A DNA stretch of 64,000 nt from DATAZK01 sp963737695. GTDB lineage: Bacteria; Actinomycetota; Actinomycetes; Frankiales; Frankiaceae. Where the stretch lies: assembly GCA_963737695.1 (NCBI GenBank), contig CAVTTQ010000003.1:186001-250000 (forward strand). Reading direction: 5' to 3'. This document shows, piece after piece, positions 37,454 through 46,247 of this stretch. A program made the translations under genes and the position numbers. The first letter of the stretch is position 1. Every line of letters starts with the position of its first letter. The notes under the pieces were generated by a model that searched no databases, was not told where the DNA came from, and worked only from the letters and a program-made list of their open reading frames with translations.

Positions 37454-39064
37454 GTGGCCGCGCAAACCTTTACCGAGCTGGACGTCCAGGACTTTCAATT
37501 CGAAGGCCAGGACGTGCCGTGGCTGCTCAACCACTGGGCGACGGAGAAGCCCGACCACCCCTTCCTGATCTGGGAGCCCAAGGACGGCGCCAGCCGCACC
37601 TGGACCTACGGCGAGTTCGTCTCGGACGTCAACAAGCTCGCCGCGGGGCTCCACACGCACGGGATCGTCAAGGGCGACAAGGTCTTGCTCCACGCGGACA
37701 ACTGTCCGGAGGCGATCCTGGCCTGGTATGCCATCGCGACGGTGGGCGCCGTGGCGGTCAACACCAATACCCGCAGCGTCGCCGCCGAGCTCAACTACTT
37801 CGCCGAACATGCTCGCTGCGTCGCCGCGATCACGCAGCCCCAATTCGCCGCGCTCGTGGCCGAAAACGCTCCTGCCCTGAAGTGGATCGCGGTCACCGCC
37901 GACAACAGCGGTGAACCCGCCACCGAGACCCTTCCGGAGGGTGTCGAGACCTTCGAGAGCCTGTTCGGCAATCCCGCCGACTACCCCGGACGGCCGGCCG
38001 AGCCGATGCTCCCGGTCGGGATCATGTTCACCTCCGGCACCACCTCACGTCCCAAAGCCGTGGTCCACACCCACGCGAACGCCATCTGGGCGACCCGAGT
38101 CGGGCCGAACAACATCGACCTGAACGGCGACGACATCTACCTGATCTTTCTGCCGTTCTTCCACGTCAACGCCCAGAGTTGGAGCATCTGGTCGATCCTC
38201 GGCGTCGGCGGCACCATCGTCTTGCAGCCGAAATTCTCGGTGAGCCGCTTCTGGGACGTGGTGGTGCGCCGCAACGTCACGCACATCTCCTTGATCCCCT
38301 TCGTCTTCAAGGCGCTGATGCTCCCCGACAAGCCGGCCAACTCGCTGCGGGTAGGCGTCTTCGGCCTCGTCATGCCCGAGTTGGAAGCGGTCTTCGGATT
38401 CCGGGTGCTGGCGGCTTATGGAATGACCGAGACCGTCACGCACGCCATCCATACCGAGGTGAAGGGTCTGTACAACCCGTCCAAAGCCATGGGCCATGCG
38501 ACCCCGGGTTACCAGCTGGCAGTGGTCAACCCGGAAACGGGCGAGCTGTGCCGCGACGGCTCGATCGGCGAGCTCTGGGTGAGGGGCGTGCGCGGGCAGC
38601 AGATCTTCCTGGAGTACTTCGACAACCCCGAAGCCAACGCCAAGAGCTTCACCGACGACGGCTGGTTCAAGACCGGCGACATGGTCCGTATCGGTGAAGG
38701 CGGCAACTACTTCTACAGCGAGCGTGACAAGGACGTGCTGAAGGTCGGCGGCGAGAACGTCTCTGCCCGCGAGGTGGAAGATATGGCGCGCACGGTCCCC
38801 GGTATCGCCGAGATCGCCGTGGTCGCCCAGACGCACGACTTCCTCGGTGAGGTAGCGGTGGCCTTCGTCATCAAAGGCCCCGGGGCGGAAGAGGACGACG
38901 CCGTCTTCGAGAAAGCCATTATTGACGTCTGCGCTACTAACCTGGCGGACTTCAAAGTGCCGCGCTCGGTCTACTTCGTGGACGAATTCCCACGCGCGAC
39001 GCTGGACAAGATCGCCAAGAACAAATTGCGGGAACTAGCAGATGCACAGCTGACATCCAGCTAA
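37454..39064 (+). CDS. Acyl-CoA synthetase, AMP-forming
   Basis: This 536-aa member of the adenylate-forming superfamily activates a carboxylic acid to acyl-AMP and then acyl-CoA. Motifs: PVGIMFTSGTTSRPKAVVHT (P-loop, near 195), AAYGMTETVTH, GWFKTGDMVRIGEGGN (A8 hinge region), and a C-terminal catalytic Lys in ATLDKIAKNKLREL. The Gly-rich loop reads TSGTTSRPKA, where the second half is less Gly-rich than usual but typical for this branch. I choose GTG 37454 because GGAG (37445-37448) is 5 nt upstream; GTG 37448 overlaps that site. The chain length is not determined, but with fadE nearby a fatty-acid role is likely. Confidence 0.88.
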   Translation: MAAQTFTELDVQDFQFEGQDVPWLLNHWATEKPDHPFLIWEPKDGASRTWTYGEFVSDVNKLAAGLHTHGIVKGDKVLLHADNCPEAILAWYAIATVGAVAVNTNTRSVAAELNYFAEHARCVAAITQPQFAALVAENAPALKWIAVTADNSGEPATETLPEGVETFESLFGNPADYPGRPAEPMLPVGIMFTSGTTSRPKAVVHTHANAIWATRVGPNNIDLNGDDIYLIFLPFFHVNAQSWSIWSILGVGGTIVLQPKFSVSRFWDVVVRRNVTHISLIPFVFKALMLPDKPANSLRVGVFGLVMPELEAVFGFRVLAAYGMTETVTHAIHTEVKGLYNPSKAMGHATPGYQLAVVNPETGELCRDGSIGELWVRGVRGQQIFLEYFDNPEANAKSFTDDGWFKTGDMVRIGEGGNYFYSERDKDVLKVGGENVSAREVEDMARTVPGIAEIAVVAQTHDFLGEVAVAFVIKGPGAEEDDAVFEKAIIDVCATNLADFKVPRSVYFVDEFPRATLDKIAKNKLRELADAQLTSS

Positions 39065-39095
39065 AAGCGAGCGCGGCTGGGCAAGCTTGGCAGGG

Positions 39096-40235
39096 ATGTC
39101 TTCCGACACCCTGACCAGGCCCGGTCTTCAGGTCCTTCCCGCGACGGCTCAGACGGCACGGTCGCCGGAGGCTAGACCGCGGACCTACCCAAGCCGCATC
39201 AGAAGCGGCCTCGCGTGGATGGATGTCCTGCGCATCGGCGCGATCGTGGCCGTGGTCGTCATCCATGCCGTGAGTACGGCCACCAAGTCCTCGGGGACGG
39301 GTTGGCATCCGGCCACTTGGTGGGCGGCCAACCTGCTCAATTCGGCATGCCTGTGGTGCGTGCCCGTCTTTGTCATGGTGAGCGGTGCGCTGCTGCTCGA
39401 CCCGGCCAAGCGGATGGCGAGCAGTGACTTCCTGCGCCGGCGTGCGGTGCGCATCGGAGTGCCGTTGGTCTTCTGGATCGGGGTCTACCTGATCTTCCAA
39501 CGCCAGTTCTACGGCCAGGATCTCAGCGTCGGCATGGCGGTCAAGGCGGTCGCGTCCGGCGATCCGTTCCTGCAGCTGTACTTCCTCTTCATCGTCGCCG
39601 GGCTCACCGCTCTGACGCCCATTCTTCGCAAGTTGATCCAGCATTCCAGCCGCCGTGAGCTCTATTGGATGACCGGCGCGGCGCTGGGTTTCGGGCTGGT
39701 TGAACACGCTTTTCGGGAGCTCGGCGGTGGCGGTGGCTTCAATGCCGTCACCCGGTTCCTGCCCTATGTCGGCTACTACCTGGCGGGCTACGTTCTGCGG
39801 ACGGCCGAGGTGACGGAGTGGACTCAGCGCCTTTCGCGGCGGCTCTTCCTCGCCGGCTGGCTCGCGACCGCGATCGGAAGCGGGGCGCTGGCGGCTCGCT
39901 ACGGCTGGACCAGCAACGGCTATTTCCTCTACGACTACCTCAGCCCCACCGTCATGATCATGTCGCTGGCAGCCTTCGCGGCCGCCCGCAGCTGGCAGCC
40001 GGTGCGCGTCTCCGATCATCGCCTTCGCCAGCTCGGCGGTGCGACCTTCGGGGTCTTCCTGATCCACCCGTTGCTGCTCTTTCCGATCATGCGCAGCCTG
40101 AATCTGCCCGATAGCTCTGATATCGGGCGCACCGTGCTGTGGGCGGTTCCGCTCGCCGTCGGGGTCTGCCTGGCCGCGGGCGGGATCGCGCTGGTCGTCT
40201 CCCGGATCCCGGGGCTTCGCCGCCTGCTCTGCTGA
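39096..40235 (+). CDS. Acyltransferase family 3 membrane protein
   Basis: This 379-aa integral membrane protein has about ten hydrophobic helices. The first follows WMDVLRIGAIVAVVVIHAVS, the typical R-x10-H region of the acyltransferase-3/OafA-WecH family with catalytic His. Other helices include LVFWIGVYLIFQRQF and FGVFLIHPLLLFPIMRSL, which matches the VFLIHP motif of the last third. Members O-acetylate polysaccharides, peptidoglycan or lipids; the acceptor here is unknown. ATG 39096 is preferred; TTG 39087 is 3 codons earlier. The gene follows the acyl-CoA synthetase by 31 nt. Confidence 0.85.
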   Translation: MSSDTLTRPGLQVLPATAQTARSPEARPRTYPSRIRSGLAWMDVLRIGAIVAVVVIHAVSTATKSSGTGWHPATWWAANLLNSACLWCVPVFVMVSGALLLDPAKRMASSDFLRRRAVRIGVPLVFWIGVYLIFQRQFYGQDLSVGMAVKAVASGDPFLQLYFLFIVAGLTALTPILRKLIQHSSRRELYWMTGAALGFGLVEHAFRELGGGGGFNAVTRFLPYVGYYLAGYVLRTAEVTEWTQRLSRRLFLAGWLATAIGSGALAARYGWTSNGYFLYDYLSPTVMIMSLAAFAAARSWQPVRVSDHRLRQLGGATFGVFLIHPLLLFPIMRSLNLPDSSDIGRTVLWAVPLAVGVCLAAGGIALVVSRIPGLRRLLC

Positions 40236-40256
40236 CGGCGCTGAACCGGTCGCTGA

Positions 40257-40310
40257 GCCAACCGGTTGGCACGTGGATCAGGTGAGGCGCGTCATACGGG
40301 TGATCACGTG
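40257..40310. promoter_or_regulatory. Palindromic operator-like sites upstream of fadE
   Basis: GCCAACCGGTTGGC (40257-40270) is a perfect 14-nt palindrome. CACGTG follows at 40270-40275 and again at 40305-40310, and TGATCA adjoins the second. The stretch lies between the acyltransferase stop and the acyl-CoA dehydrogenase gene, so TetR- or GntR-type control of fadE is conceivable. No regulator gene is adjacent. Confidence 0.45.
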
Positions 40311-40398
40311 TACAAGGTGACCACTGGTGGGTAGCCTTGAGCTAAGTTACCGGCGAGTACGTTTAAGCTTCGCCGCCTCCAGCGGAAGGTTCGCACTC

Positions 40399-42249
40399 AT
40401 GGGGCACTACAAAAGCAACCTGCGGGATCTCGAGTTCAACCTCTTTGAAGTCTTCGGCGCCGACCAGGCGCTCGGCCGCGGTCCGTTCGCACAGATGGAC
40501 GTCGACACCGCCCGCGACGTGCTCAAAGAGATGGAGCGGCTTTGCACCGAGGATCTTGCTGAGTCCTTCGCCGACGCCGACCGACACCCACCCGTCTTCG
40601 ACGCTGCCACCCACTCGGTCACCCTTCCCGAGTCGTTCAAGAAGAGCTACCAGGCCCTCATGGACGGCGAGTGGTACCGGCTCTCGCTGCCCGAGAACCT
40701 CGGCGGTCTCGGCGCCTCCCCGTCCATCGTGTGGGCCGCCAGCGAAATGATGCTGGGGGCTAACCCGGCCCTCTTCATGTACATGGCCGGCGGCAATTTC
40801 GCGGCCATCATCGACCGGCTCGGCACCGCTGAGCAGAAGGTCTTTGCCCAGACCATGGTCGACCATCAGTGGGGCGCCACCATGGTGTTGACCGAGCCCG
40901 ACGCAGGCTCGGACGTCGGCGCCGGTCGCACGACCGCACATGACCAGGGCGATGGCACCTGGCACATCGACGGGGTCAAGCGGTTCATCACCAGCGGCGA
41001 CTGGGACATCCCGGAAAACATCGTCCATCTCGTGCTGGCGCGCCCGGACGGCGCCGGTCCAGGCACCAAGGGCCTCAGCCTCTTCATCGTTCCCAAATTC
41101 CACGTGACCGACTGGGCCACCGGTGAGCTGGGTGAGCGCAACGGCGCCTTCGTCACGAACGTCGAGAAGAAGATGGGCCTGAAGGTGTCCGCCACGTGCG
41201 AGGTCACCTTCGGCCAGAACGGCACTCCGGCGGTCGGCTACCTCGTCGGCGACGTGCATGACGGCATCGCACAGATGTTCCAGGTGATCGAGTACGCCCG
41301 CATGATGGTCGGCACGAAGGCCATCTCCACGCTCTCGACCGGCTACCTGAACGCACTCGACTTCGCCAAGAGCCGCGTCCAGGGCCCCGACCTCACGCAG
41401 CAGACCGACAAGGCCGCCCCCCGCGTCACGATCACCCACCACCCCGACGTCCGGCTCATGCTGATGAAGCAGAAGGCCTGGGCGGAGGGCATGCGCGCCC
41501 TCGTGCTCTACACCGCCCACGTCCAGGACGAGATCGCGCTCGCCGAGGCCGACGGCGACGATCCGAAGGCGGCAAACCTGCTGGTACGCCTCAACGATCT
41601 GCTGCTGCCGGTGGTGAAGGCCTACGGCTCGGAAAAGGGTTACGAGCTGCTGGCGACCTCGTTGCAGATCCTCGGTGGATCGGGCTATCTGCAGGACTAC
41701 CCCATCGAGCAGTACATCCGCGACGCCAAGATCGACACGCTTTACGAGGGCACCACGTCCATCCAGGGGATGGACTTCTTCTTCCGCAAGATCATCCGTG
41801 ACAAGGGCAAGGCGCTCAACCACATCTCCCGTGAGATGCGGGAATTCGCCAAGGGTGATACCGGTAACGACGAGCTGTCAGCCGAACGCGAGCTGCTCGA
41901 CCACGCCATGGACGACTGGGAAGCCATCGTGGGCGCGATGGTGGGCCACCTCATGACGACGGCTGAAGAGCGTCGCAATGTCTACAAGGTCGGACTGAAC
42001 ACCACCAGGCTGCTGATGACGGCAGGCGACGTCACGGTCGCCTGGCTGCTCCTGCGCCAGGCAGAGGTGGCACTCGCCGCGCTCGACGCGCAGACGCCTC
42101 CTTCGGCTCGCGACAAGGCCTTCTACGAGGGCAAGGTGGCGACGGCGAAGTGGTTCGCCCGCAACGTGCTGCCGACCCTCTCCAGCCAGCGCGCCATCGC
42201 CGAAAGTATCGACCTGGACCTGATGGACCTGCCCGAAGAGTCCTTCTGA
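40399..42249 (+). CDS. Acyl-CoA dehydrogenase, long form (FadE5-like)
   Basis: This 616-aa flavoprotein catalyses the first oxidation of beta-oxidation. It is about 200 residues longer than classical acyl-CoA dehydrogenases, as in mycobacterial FadE5-type enzymes, with an extra helical C-terminal domain (about 460-616). Motifs: WGATMVLTEPDAGSDVGAGR (FAD and substrate contact), WHIDGVKRFITSGDWD, LQILGGSGYLQDYPIEQYIRDAKIDTLYEGTTSIQ with the catalytic-Glu region. ATG 40399 is supported by GGAAGG 9 nt upstream; the open frame begins at 40327 without similarity. It stands with the acyl-CoA synthetase and acyltransferase, suggesting lipid metabolism. Confidence 0.92.
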   Translation: MGHYKSNLRDLEFNLFEVFGADQALGRGPFAQMDVDTARDVLKEMERLCTEDLAESFADADRHPPVFDAATHSVTLPESFKKSYQALMDGEWYRLSLPENLGGLGASPSIVWAASEMMLGANPALFMYMAGGNFAAIIDRLGTAEQKVFAQTMVDHQWGATMVLTEPDAGSDVGAGRTTAHDQGDGTWHIDGVKRFITSGDWDIPENIVHLVLARPDGAGPGTKGLSLFIVPKFHVTDWATGELGERNGAFVTNVEKKMGLKVSATCEVTFGQNGTPAVGYLVGDVHDGIAQMFQVIEYARMMVGTKAISTLSTGYLNALDFAKSRVQGPDLTQQTDKAAPRVTITHHPDVRLMLMKQKAWAEGMRALVLYTAHVQDEIALAEADGDDPKAANLLVRLNDLLLPVVKAYGSEKGYELLATSLQILGGSGYLQDYPIEQYIRDAKIDTLYEGTTSIQGMDFFFRKIIRDKGKALNHISREMREFAKGDTGNDELSAERELLDHAMDDWEAIVGAMVGHLMTTAEERRNVYKVGLNTTRLLMTAGDVTVAWLLLRQAEVALAALDAQTPPSARDKAFYEGKVATAKWFARNVLPTLSSQRAIAESIDLDLMDLPEESF

Positions 42250-42253
42250 CCCG

Positions 42254-42493
42254 CTAGCCGCAGCACCCGCCGCCGCAGCACCCGCCACCAGCGGCCTGCT
42301 GAGGCGCAGCCATGGGCAGCGGGGCCGAGCCTCCGTTACCCCCGAAGCCACCCACGGCCACCGGAGTGAAGACCCGCGTGGTGTCGGTGTGGCCGGTGGG
42401 GCAGGGAGCCGGCGCGGTGGTGGACTCCGCCATGGCGCGGCGCACGACGAAGGCGTCGCCGCAGGTGTGACAGCGGAATTCGTAGGCAGGCAT
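42254..42493 (-). CDS. FmdB-type zinc-ribbon protein
   Basis: This 79-aa protein starts PAYEFRCHTCGDAFVV with a CxxC pair; the second pair of the usual ribbon is reduced to a single Cys in APCPTGH, so metal binding may be incomplete. The C terminus is Gly-rich and carries two extra CC pairs (GGGCCGGGCCG), which could bind metal or be a selectable tail. FmdB-like proteins are small putative regulators with no proven role. ATG 42493 has a -10 element 6 nt upstream. It converges on the acyl-CoA dehydrogenase with a 4-bp gap. Confidence 0.75.
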   Translation of the reverse strand: MPAYEFRCHTCGDAFVVRRAMAESTTAPAPCPTGHTDTTRVFTPVAVGGFGGNGGSAPLPMAAPQQAAGGGCCGGGCCG

Positions 42494-42499
42494 GACTTC

Positions 42500-42505
42500 A
42501 GGTTA
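42500..42505 (-). promoter_or_regulatory. Leaderless -10 element of the FmdB-type gene
   Basis: On the minus strand TAACCT ends 6 nt before ATG 42493. It lies in the 32-bp gap after the E2 gene. Confidence 0.5.
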
Positions 42506-42525
42506 GGCCAGTACCACGAGAGCCG

Positions 42526-43910
42526 TCACGCGAGTGCGAGCAGCAGCCGCGGATCCGTGACCATCGCACCCACGGCGGCCAGGAACTGCGAGGCGACCTG
42601 ACCGTCGACGATCCGGTGGTCGAACGACATCGACAGCTGCACGACATCGCGTACGGCCAGCTCACCCTCGTGCACCCACGGCTTGGGCTTGATGGCTCCC
42701 GAGGCACAAGATCGCGCTCTCGCCCGGGTTGAGTATCGGCGTGCCACCGTCGACGCCGAAAACTCCGACATTTGTGATGGTCAACGTGCCGGCGGCGAGG
42801 TCGGCGGGGCGGGTATGGCCCTCCCGCGCCGTCATCGTGAGCTCGCCCAAAGCGGCGGCCAGTGCGACCAGCGAAAGGTTGCCGGCGTCCTTGATGTTGG
42901 GCACCAGCAGGCCGCGCGGGGTCGCTACCGCGATCCCCAGATTGATCTGATCGTGCAGCACGATCTCCTGCGCGGCCGCGTCGAATCCCGAGTTGATGAG
43001 GGGCGCATCCCGAACGGCCACGCAGACCGCACGGGCGACGACCGCCAGCGGGGTGATCGGGGTAGCGGCAAACTCCGGGCGGGCGGCCAGCGCGGTGCGC
43101 AGCCGCAGCGTCTCGGTGGCGTCGACGGTCAGGAAGACGGTCGCGTGAGGAGCTGTGAACGCACTCTCGGTCATCGCCTCGGCCATGGCCTTGCGCAAGC
43201 CGTGCAGCGGCATTCGGCCACCTGTCTGGTCGGCGGTGCCTTGGGCGGGGTGGTCTGCTCGCTGTCGCGACAGCGATGGGGCGGGTGGTCGCGACAGCGA
43301 TGGGGCGGGTGGTCGCGACAGCGATGGGGCGGGCGTCGCGACGCGATGGCGCGACTGCTCCGACGTCCGCGCGGGTGATGCTGCCGGCCGGGCCCGACCC
43401 ACGGATCGTGCGCAGATCGACGCCCAGATCGCGGGCGAGCTTGCGGACGGGAGGCTTGGCCAGCACCGTGACATCCGAGTGCGGCTGTGAGTGCCCCTCC
43501 GAATGCAGGGGCGGCATGAACGCGCTCGGGACAAGGGCCGGAACGGCAGACATGCGCCGTCGACGGCGGCTCTGCGCCGGCCGGGGGCCGTAGCCGACCA
43601 GCATCGCCTCGGACGCGGGCGCAGCACCCGCATCGCCGCCACCCGGTTGGAGATCCGCTGCGTGCTCGTCGGCGGACGTCTCGATGCTGATGATGGTGGT
43701 GCCCACCAGCACCGTCTTGCCGGTGGGAACGTGCAGGGTGCGCACGACACCCGCCCAGGGAGAGGGAACCTCGACGGCGGCCTTCGCGGTCTCCACCTCG
43801 ACGATCGGCTGATTCAGCGCGATCTCGTCGCCCTCGGAGACGAGCCAGCCCAGGATGTCGGCCTCCGTCAGACCTTCGCCGAGGTCGGGCAGCGCGAAAT
43901 GTCTGAGCAT
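42526..43910 (-). CDS. Dihydrolipoamide acyltransferase (E2), interrupted by apparent frameshifts
   Basis: E2 core of a 2-oxoacid dehydrogenase. The first frame (from ATG 43910) gives the lipoyl domain (VEVETAKAAVEVPSP, lipoylated Lys) and the E3-binding domain (RKLARDLGVDLRTIRGSGPAG). The frame then shifts by one within about 43240-43345, inside a 24-bp tandem repeat. The second frame has the catalytic domain from RMPLHGLRKAMAEAM to TITNVGVFGVDGGTPILNPGESAIL. Another shift at about 42698-42700 (one extra base in a CCC run) leads to GAIKPKPWVHEGELAV and FDHRIVDGQ with the catalytic His and Asp. The gene ends at 42526. Removing two single bases restores one protein of about 460 aa. Confidence 0.85.
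43264..43334 (-). repeat. 24-bp tandem repeat in the E2 linker
   Basis: Three near-identical 24-nt units, the third diverging in its last bases, encode PIAVATTR repeated in the lipoyl-to-catalytic linker of E2. Because 24 is a multiple of three, copy-number change preserves the frame. The E2 frameshift lies in or beside this tract, which is also where assembly errors would be likely. Confidence 0.85.
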
Positions 43911-43912
43911 GA

Positions 43913-44920
43913 TCAGAACGCCAGCGATCGATCGACCGCGTCGAGCACCCGGTCGACGTCGGGAAGGTAATCGCTGTCATGGCGTGAGGCCGGATAGGGA
44001 GTGTCAAACCCACCGACCCGCAGCACGGGCGCTTCGAGTGCGTAGAAGGCGTGCTCGGTGACCTGGGCCGCGATGTCAGCCGCCAGGGAGCTCGCCGGAG
44101 GCGCCTCTGAGACCACGACGACGTGGCCGGTGCGACGGGCGGCCTCCACCACGGGGTCGAGATCCAGCGGCGACAGGGTCCGAAGATCGATGACCCCGAT
44201 GTCGACTCCGTCCTCGGCCGCCGCCTCCGCTGCAGCCAGAGCCGTCTGCACGGACGGACCGTAGGAGACGAGGGTCGCCGCGGTGCCCTCGCGGAGCACC
44301 GAAGAAGCGTGCAGCGGCGGAAGCGGGCGGCCCGGCGTGAGGTCGACGGGGCCACGCTCCCAATAGCGCCGTTTCGGCTCGAAGAAGATCACCGGGTCGT
44401 CGCTCGCGATGGCCTGCTGGATCATGCCGAACGCGTCCGCCGGATTGCTGCAGGCCACGACCTTGAGCCCGGCCGTGTGCACGAAATACGCCTCGGGGCT
44501 CTCGCTGTGATGCTCGACGGCGCCGATACCGCCACCGAAGGGAATCCGGATGGTCACTGGCATCGCCACGCGGCCGCCGGTGCGGTAGTGCAGCTTGGCG
44601 AGCTGGCTGACGATCTGGTTGAACGCCGGGTAGACGAAGCCGTCGAACTGGATCTCACACACCGGCCGATATCCCCGCATCGCCAGCCCGATGGCTGTGC
44701 CGACGATGCCTGATTCGGCGAGCGGGGTATCGATCACGCGACTGTCACCGAAGTCCTTCTGGAGCCCGTCGGTCACCCGGAAAACACCTCCGAGCGTCCC
44801 GACGTCTTCTCCCATCACAAGGACACGGTCGTCGCTCTCCATCGATCTGCGCAAACCGGCGTTGAGCGCCTTGGACATGCTGAGGCTCTCAACGGGCTCG
44901 TCCGTGCTCGGCTCGGCCAT
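43913..44920 (-). CDS. 2-oxoacid dehydrogenase E1 beta subunit
   Basis: This 335-aa subunit forms the E1 heterotetramer with the alpha subunit. It is transketolase-like and shows MGEDVGTLGGVFRVTDGL (thiamine-binding Glu), DTPLAESGIVGTAIGLAMRGYRPVCEIQF, PFGGGIGAVEHHSESPEAYF (conserved His-rich loop) and a C-terminal transketolase domain (EGTAATLVSYGPSVQTAL, GVDIGVIDLRTLSPLD). ATG 44920 overlaps the alpha stop by one base (TGATG), so the two are translationally coupled. The E2 gene starts 2 nt after the stop. Branched-chain versus pyruvate or acetoin specificity cannot be decided from motifs alone. Confidence 0.92.
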   Translation of the reverse strand: MAEPSTDEPVESLSMSKALNAGLRRSMESDDRVLVMGEDVGTLGGVFRVTDGLQKDFGDSRVIDTPLAESGIVGTAIGLAMRGYRPVCEIQFDGFVYPAFNQIVSQLAKLHYRTGGRVAMPVTIRIPFGGGIGAVEHHSESPEAYFVHTAGLKVVACSNPADAFGMIQQAIASDDPVIFFEPKRRYWERGPVDLTPGRPLPPLHASSVLREGTAATLVSYGPSVQTALAAAEAAAEDGVDIGVIDLRTLSPLDLDPVVEAARRTGHVVVVSEAPPASSLAADIAAQVTEHAFYALEAPVLRVGGFDTPYPASRHDSDYLPDVDRVLDAVDRSLAF

Positions 44921-46032
44921 CAGTTCGGCGCCTCCAAAGTCGCCAAATAGTCGGCGTAATCGCGGCGTTGCTCCTTGAGCGGTCCGGTCTGCTCCACGTA
45001 GACGCCGTCGAACATCTCGAGCCGGTCGGGGTCGGGCAGGCTCAGGCACTCCGCGCGCAACCTCGCCGCCAGCCCATCAGCCTCGTGGTCAAGCTCCTCG
45101 AACCAGGCCCGGTCGGCGATCTGCTGGCGATAGAGGTAGGCCTTCAGTCGCTCCAACGGATCCTTGAGCTTCCAGGACTCCAGGTCTGACGCGAGCCGGT
45201 AGCGGGTCGGGTCATCCGAGGTGGTGTGCGCAGCCATCCGGTAGGTAACCGCCTCGATCAGGACGGGACCCTGACCGGTCCGGGCCGCCTCGAGCGCGGC
45301 CGCCGTCACCGCGTAGCACGCGAGTACGTCGTTGCCATCAACCCGAATCCCAGGGAAGCCGAAGCCCTGCGACCTGTCGGCGATCGGGACCCGGCTCTGC
45401 CGCTCGCTCGGCTGGGAGATGGCCCACCCGTTGTTCTGGCAGAAGAAGACGACGGGGGCCTGGAAGACGCTGGCGAACACGAAGCTTTCGTTCACGTCTC
45501 CCTGGCTCGAGGCCCCGTCACCGAAGTAGGCGATGACTGCCTCGCCGTCCTCCCCGACTGCGCCGTCCTTGGCGACACCCATCGCGTAACCAGTGGCGTG
45601 CAAGGTCTGGCTGCCGATGACGATCGAATACAGGGCGCAGCGGTATTTCGCCGGATCCCAGCCCCCCAGGGACACCCCGCGAAACATGCCCAGCAGCAGC
45701 CCGGGGTCGATCCCCCGACACCACGTAACCCCGTGGTCGCGGTAGGTCGGAAAGGCGTAATCCGTGCTGCGCATGGCCCGGCCGCTGCCGACCTGGGCGG
45801 CTTCCTGACCAAGGCAGCTGGCCCACAGCCCCAGCTCCCCCTGTCGCTGAAGGGCTGTGGCTTCGACGTCGACCCGGCGTACCAGCGCCATATCGCGGTA
45901 CAGCGCGCGGTAATCGTCGTCGGTCAGCGCTAAGAGTGCCTGGTCGTACTCCGGATCAGCGACCCGCTCGCCCTCGGGAGTGAGCAGCTGCACGGCGGAG
46001 ACGCTGGCGCGCGGTGGAGGCAAAACACTCAT
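44920..46032 (-). CDS. 2-oxoacid dehydrogenase E1 alpha subunit
   Basis: This 370-aa thiamine-diphosphate enzyme decarboxylates the 2-oxoacid. The ThDP motif runs IAYFGDGASSQGDVNESFVF (GDG with the NN of CQNNGWAIS as its end), and the N terminus has LGLWASCLGQEAAQVGSGRAM. YRMAAHTTSDDPTRYR contains the conserved His and the phosphorylation-loop-like Ser/Asp stretch. Length and order resemble the branched-chain alpha subunit family. I choose ATG 46032 with GAGGAGGTG upstream; the frame continues without similarity to 46116. It heads the E1alpha-E1beta-E2 operon, which has no E3 gene, so lipoamide dehydrogenase must come from elsewhere. Confidence 0.92.
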   Translation of the reverse strand: MSVLPPPRASVSAVQLLTPEGERVADPEYDQALLALTDDDYRALYRDMALVRRVDVEATALQRQGELGLWASCLGQEAAQVGSGRAMRSTDYAFPTYRDHGVTWCRGIDPGLLLGMFRGVSLGGWDPAKYRCALYSIVIGSQTLHATGYAMGVAKDGAVGEDGEAVIAYFGDGASSQGDVNESFVFASVFQAPVVFFCQNNGWAISQPSERQSRVPIADRSQGFGFPGIRVDGNDVLACYAVTAAALEAARTGQGPVLIEAVTYRMAAHTTSDDPTRYRLASDLESWKLKDPLERLKAYLYRQQIADRAWFEELDHEADGLAARLRAECLSLPDPDRLEMFDGVYVEQTGPLKEQRRDYADYLATLEAPN

Positions 46033-46149
46033 GCCGCACCTCCTCATCAGCCAGGATAGGACGCCGGGATCGCCGTCGACCCGCATGACCGCTCGCCGAG
46101 TTTCGTGTCTCGGCAAGTGAGGCGAGCGTATCCGCGGGGGGCTACCTTA

Positions 46150-46237
46150 GAGGGCACGGGAGCCCGGCTGCGGGCTGAGAGGGAGGCCACACCTCCGACC
46201 GTCAACACCTGATCCGGATCATGCCGGCGAAGGGAAC
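46150..46237 (+). ncRNA. Thiamine pyrophosphate (TPP) riboswitch
   Basis: The THI-box core is clear: GCGGGCTGAGAGGGAGG at 46170-46186, CACACCTCCGACCGT after it, and ACCTGATCCGGATCATGCCGG at 46206-46226 followed by GCGAAGGGA. These match the CUGAGA and CUGAUC..GGAU..UGCCGGCGAAGGGA signatures of the class. GGAG (46237-46240) lies directly after the aptamer and 7 nt before the thiO ATG, so bound TPP is expected to block translation of thiO-thiS-thiG. Exact boundaries are approximate. Confidence 0.93.
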
Positions 46238-46247
46238 GGAGTCGCGG

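Noticed and set aside
40363..41823. A 486-codon minus-strand open frame opposite the acyl-CoA dehydrogenase
   Set aside because: A Gly/Val/His-rich mirror of a clear enzyme gene, without a start signal of its own.
43264..43334. Direct repeats that might be a CRISPR array
   Set aside because: The units are adjacent with no spacers and are in frame within the E2 linker.
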